A stretch of 64,000 nucleotides of DNA from Rhodobacter maris. Lineage in GTDB: Bacteria > Pseudomonadota > Alphaproteobacteria > Rhodobacterales > Rhodobacteraceae. Position 1 is the stretch's first letter. Every line of letters starts with the position of its first letter. The notes under the pieces were generated by a model. It made no database searches. It had not been told where the DNA came from and saw only the letters and a list, made by a program, of their open reading frames with translations. The position numbers were made by a program, and so were the translations under genes. Positions 63,990 through 64,000 of the stretch are shown one piece after another. The stretch is from NCBI RefSeq assembly GCF_900217815.1, contig NZ_OBMT01000004.1, positions 1 to 64,000 on the forward strand, given 5' to 3'.

Positions 63990-64000
63990 GCCTCGGCCTC
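63986..64000 (-). CDS. C-terminal end of an upstream gene (possibly glyQ), cut by window edge
   Basis: Only four codons (Glu-Ala-Glu-Ala) and a TGA are visible. The stop overlaps the GTG of the next gene. glyQ is expected by gene order, but the sequence is too short to identify. Confidence 0.3.
   Translation of the reverse strand, partial: EAEA

Overview
The window looks like chromosome from a purple non-sulfur alphaproteobacterium of the Rhodobacter group (Rhodobacterales). The evidence is high GC with strong GC3 bias, a 137-residue cytochrome c2 precursor very like the R. capsulatus protein, a Hint-type RTX protein, DUF1127, a glyS/ppdK pair, a CtrA-type TTAA-N7-TTAAC box and the typical gene order. 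The taxonomic call is inference from protein resemblance; no search was run.

Layout. 1-3073: the end of a chemotaxis cluster (cheA N-terminus, cheY and a STAS protein, all minus), a decayed RND-pump tail, an SH3 lipoprotein, and a LysR regulator divergent from a DUF1127 gene. 3630-13195: a 9.6 kb integrated island at the 3' end of tRNA-Ser(UGA). It is bounded by a 14-bp copy of the tRNA end and carries a P4-type integrase, an AlpA-like regulator, a small protein, a Toprim primase-like protein, a DUF3987 ATPase, two small genes (one an HTH plus Cys/His module) and, as cargo, a 1155-residue MmeI-like (type IIL/IIG) restriction-modification enzyme. No capsid, tail or lysis genes are visible, so it resembles a replicating satellite or defence island. 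13474-19848: a plus-strand housekeeping run (SPOR lipoprotein, DD-carboxypeptidase, tmk, holB, TatD hydrolase, metallo-hydrolase, AEC transporter). 20006-22720: a large RTX-repeat protein ending in a Hint domain. 22816-27496: a polyamine-type ABC importer with strong hairpins around the binding-protein gene. 27755-38582: a peptidoglycan-binding-domain protein, lipB, cycA, YqeY, carA, a GspE-N/glycosyltransferase-2 fusion behind a CtrA-like box, a GntR regulator, a HAD nucleotidase, a tandem pair of tiny paralogous membrane proteins and a UbiH-type hydroxylase.

38663-50251 is a urea block read on the minus strand: urease ureDABC, ureEFG, then the urea ABC importer urtABCDE. Transporter, enzyme and nickel-insertion factors together import urea and hydrolyse it to ammonia and carbon dioxide. 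One small gene of unknown function lies antisense between ureC and ureE. 50388-54331 holds two overlapping Lrp/AsnC regulators divergent from ilvC, then a DUF2254 protein and a small membrane protein. 54333-63989 is all minus strand: folB-folP-glmM, a SleB-type hydrolase, a PPDK-like protein with an apparently degraded ATP-grasp half, glyS and a small protein.

The most unusual structure is in the island. A 30-bp sequence made of three 9-bp GTCG-containing units occurs inside the integrase gene and again, inverted, inside a small gene 3.7 kb away (29 of 30 matching), with further 9-bp-phased repeats nearby. These look like iterons or a short element inserted in frame. Other points of interest are the integrase arm-type repeats that run into the integrase ribosome-binding site, the palindrome just before the restriction enzyme's TTG start, and the degenerate PPDK paralog.
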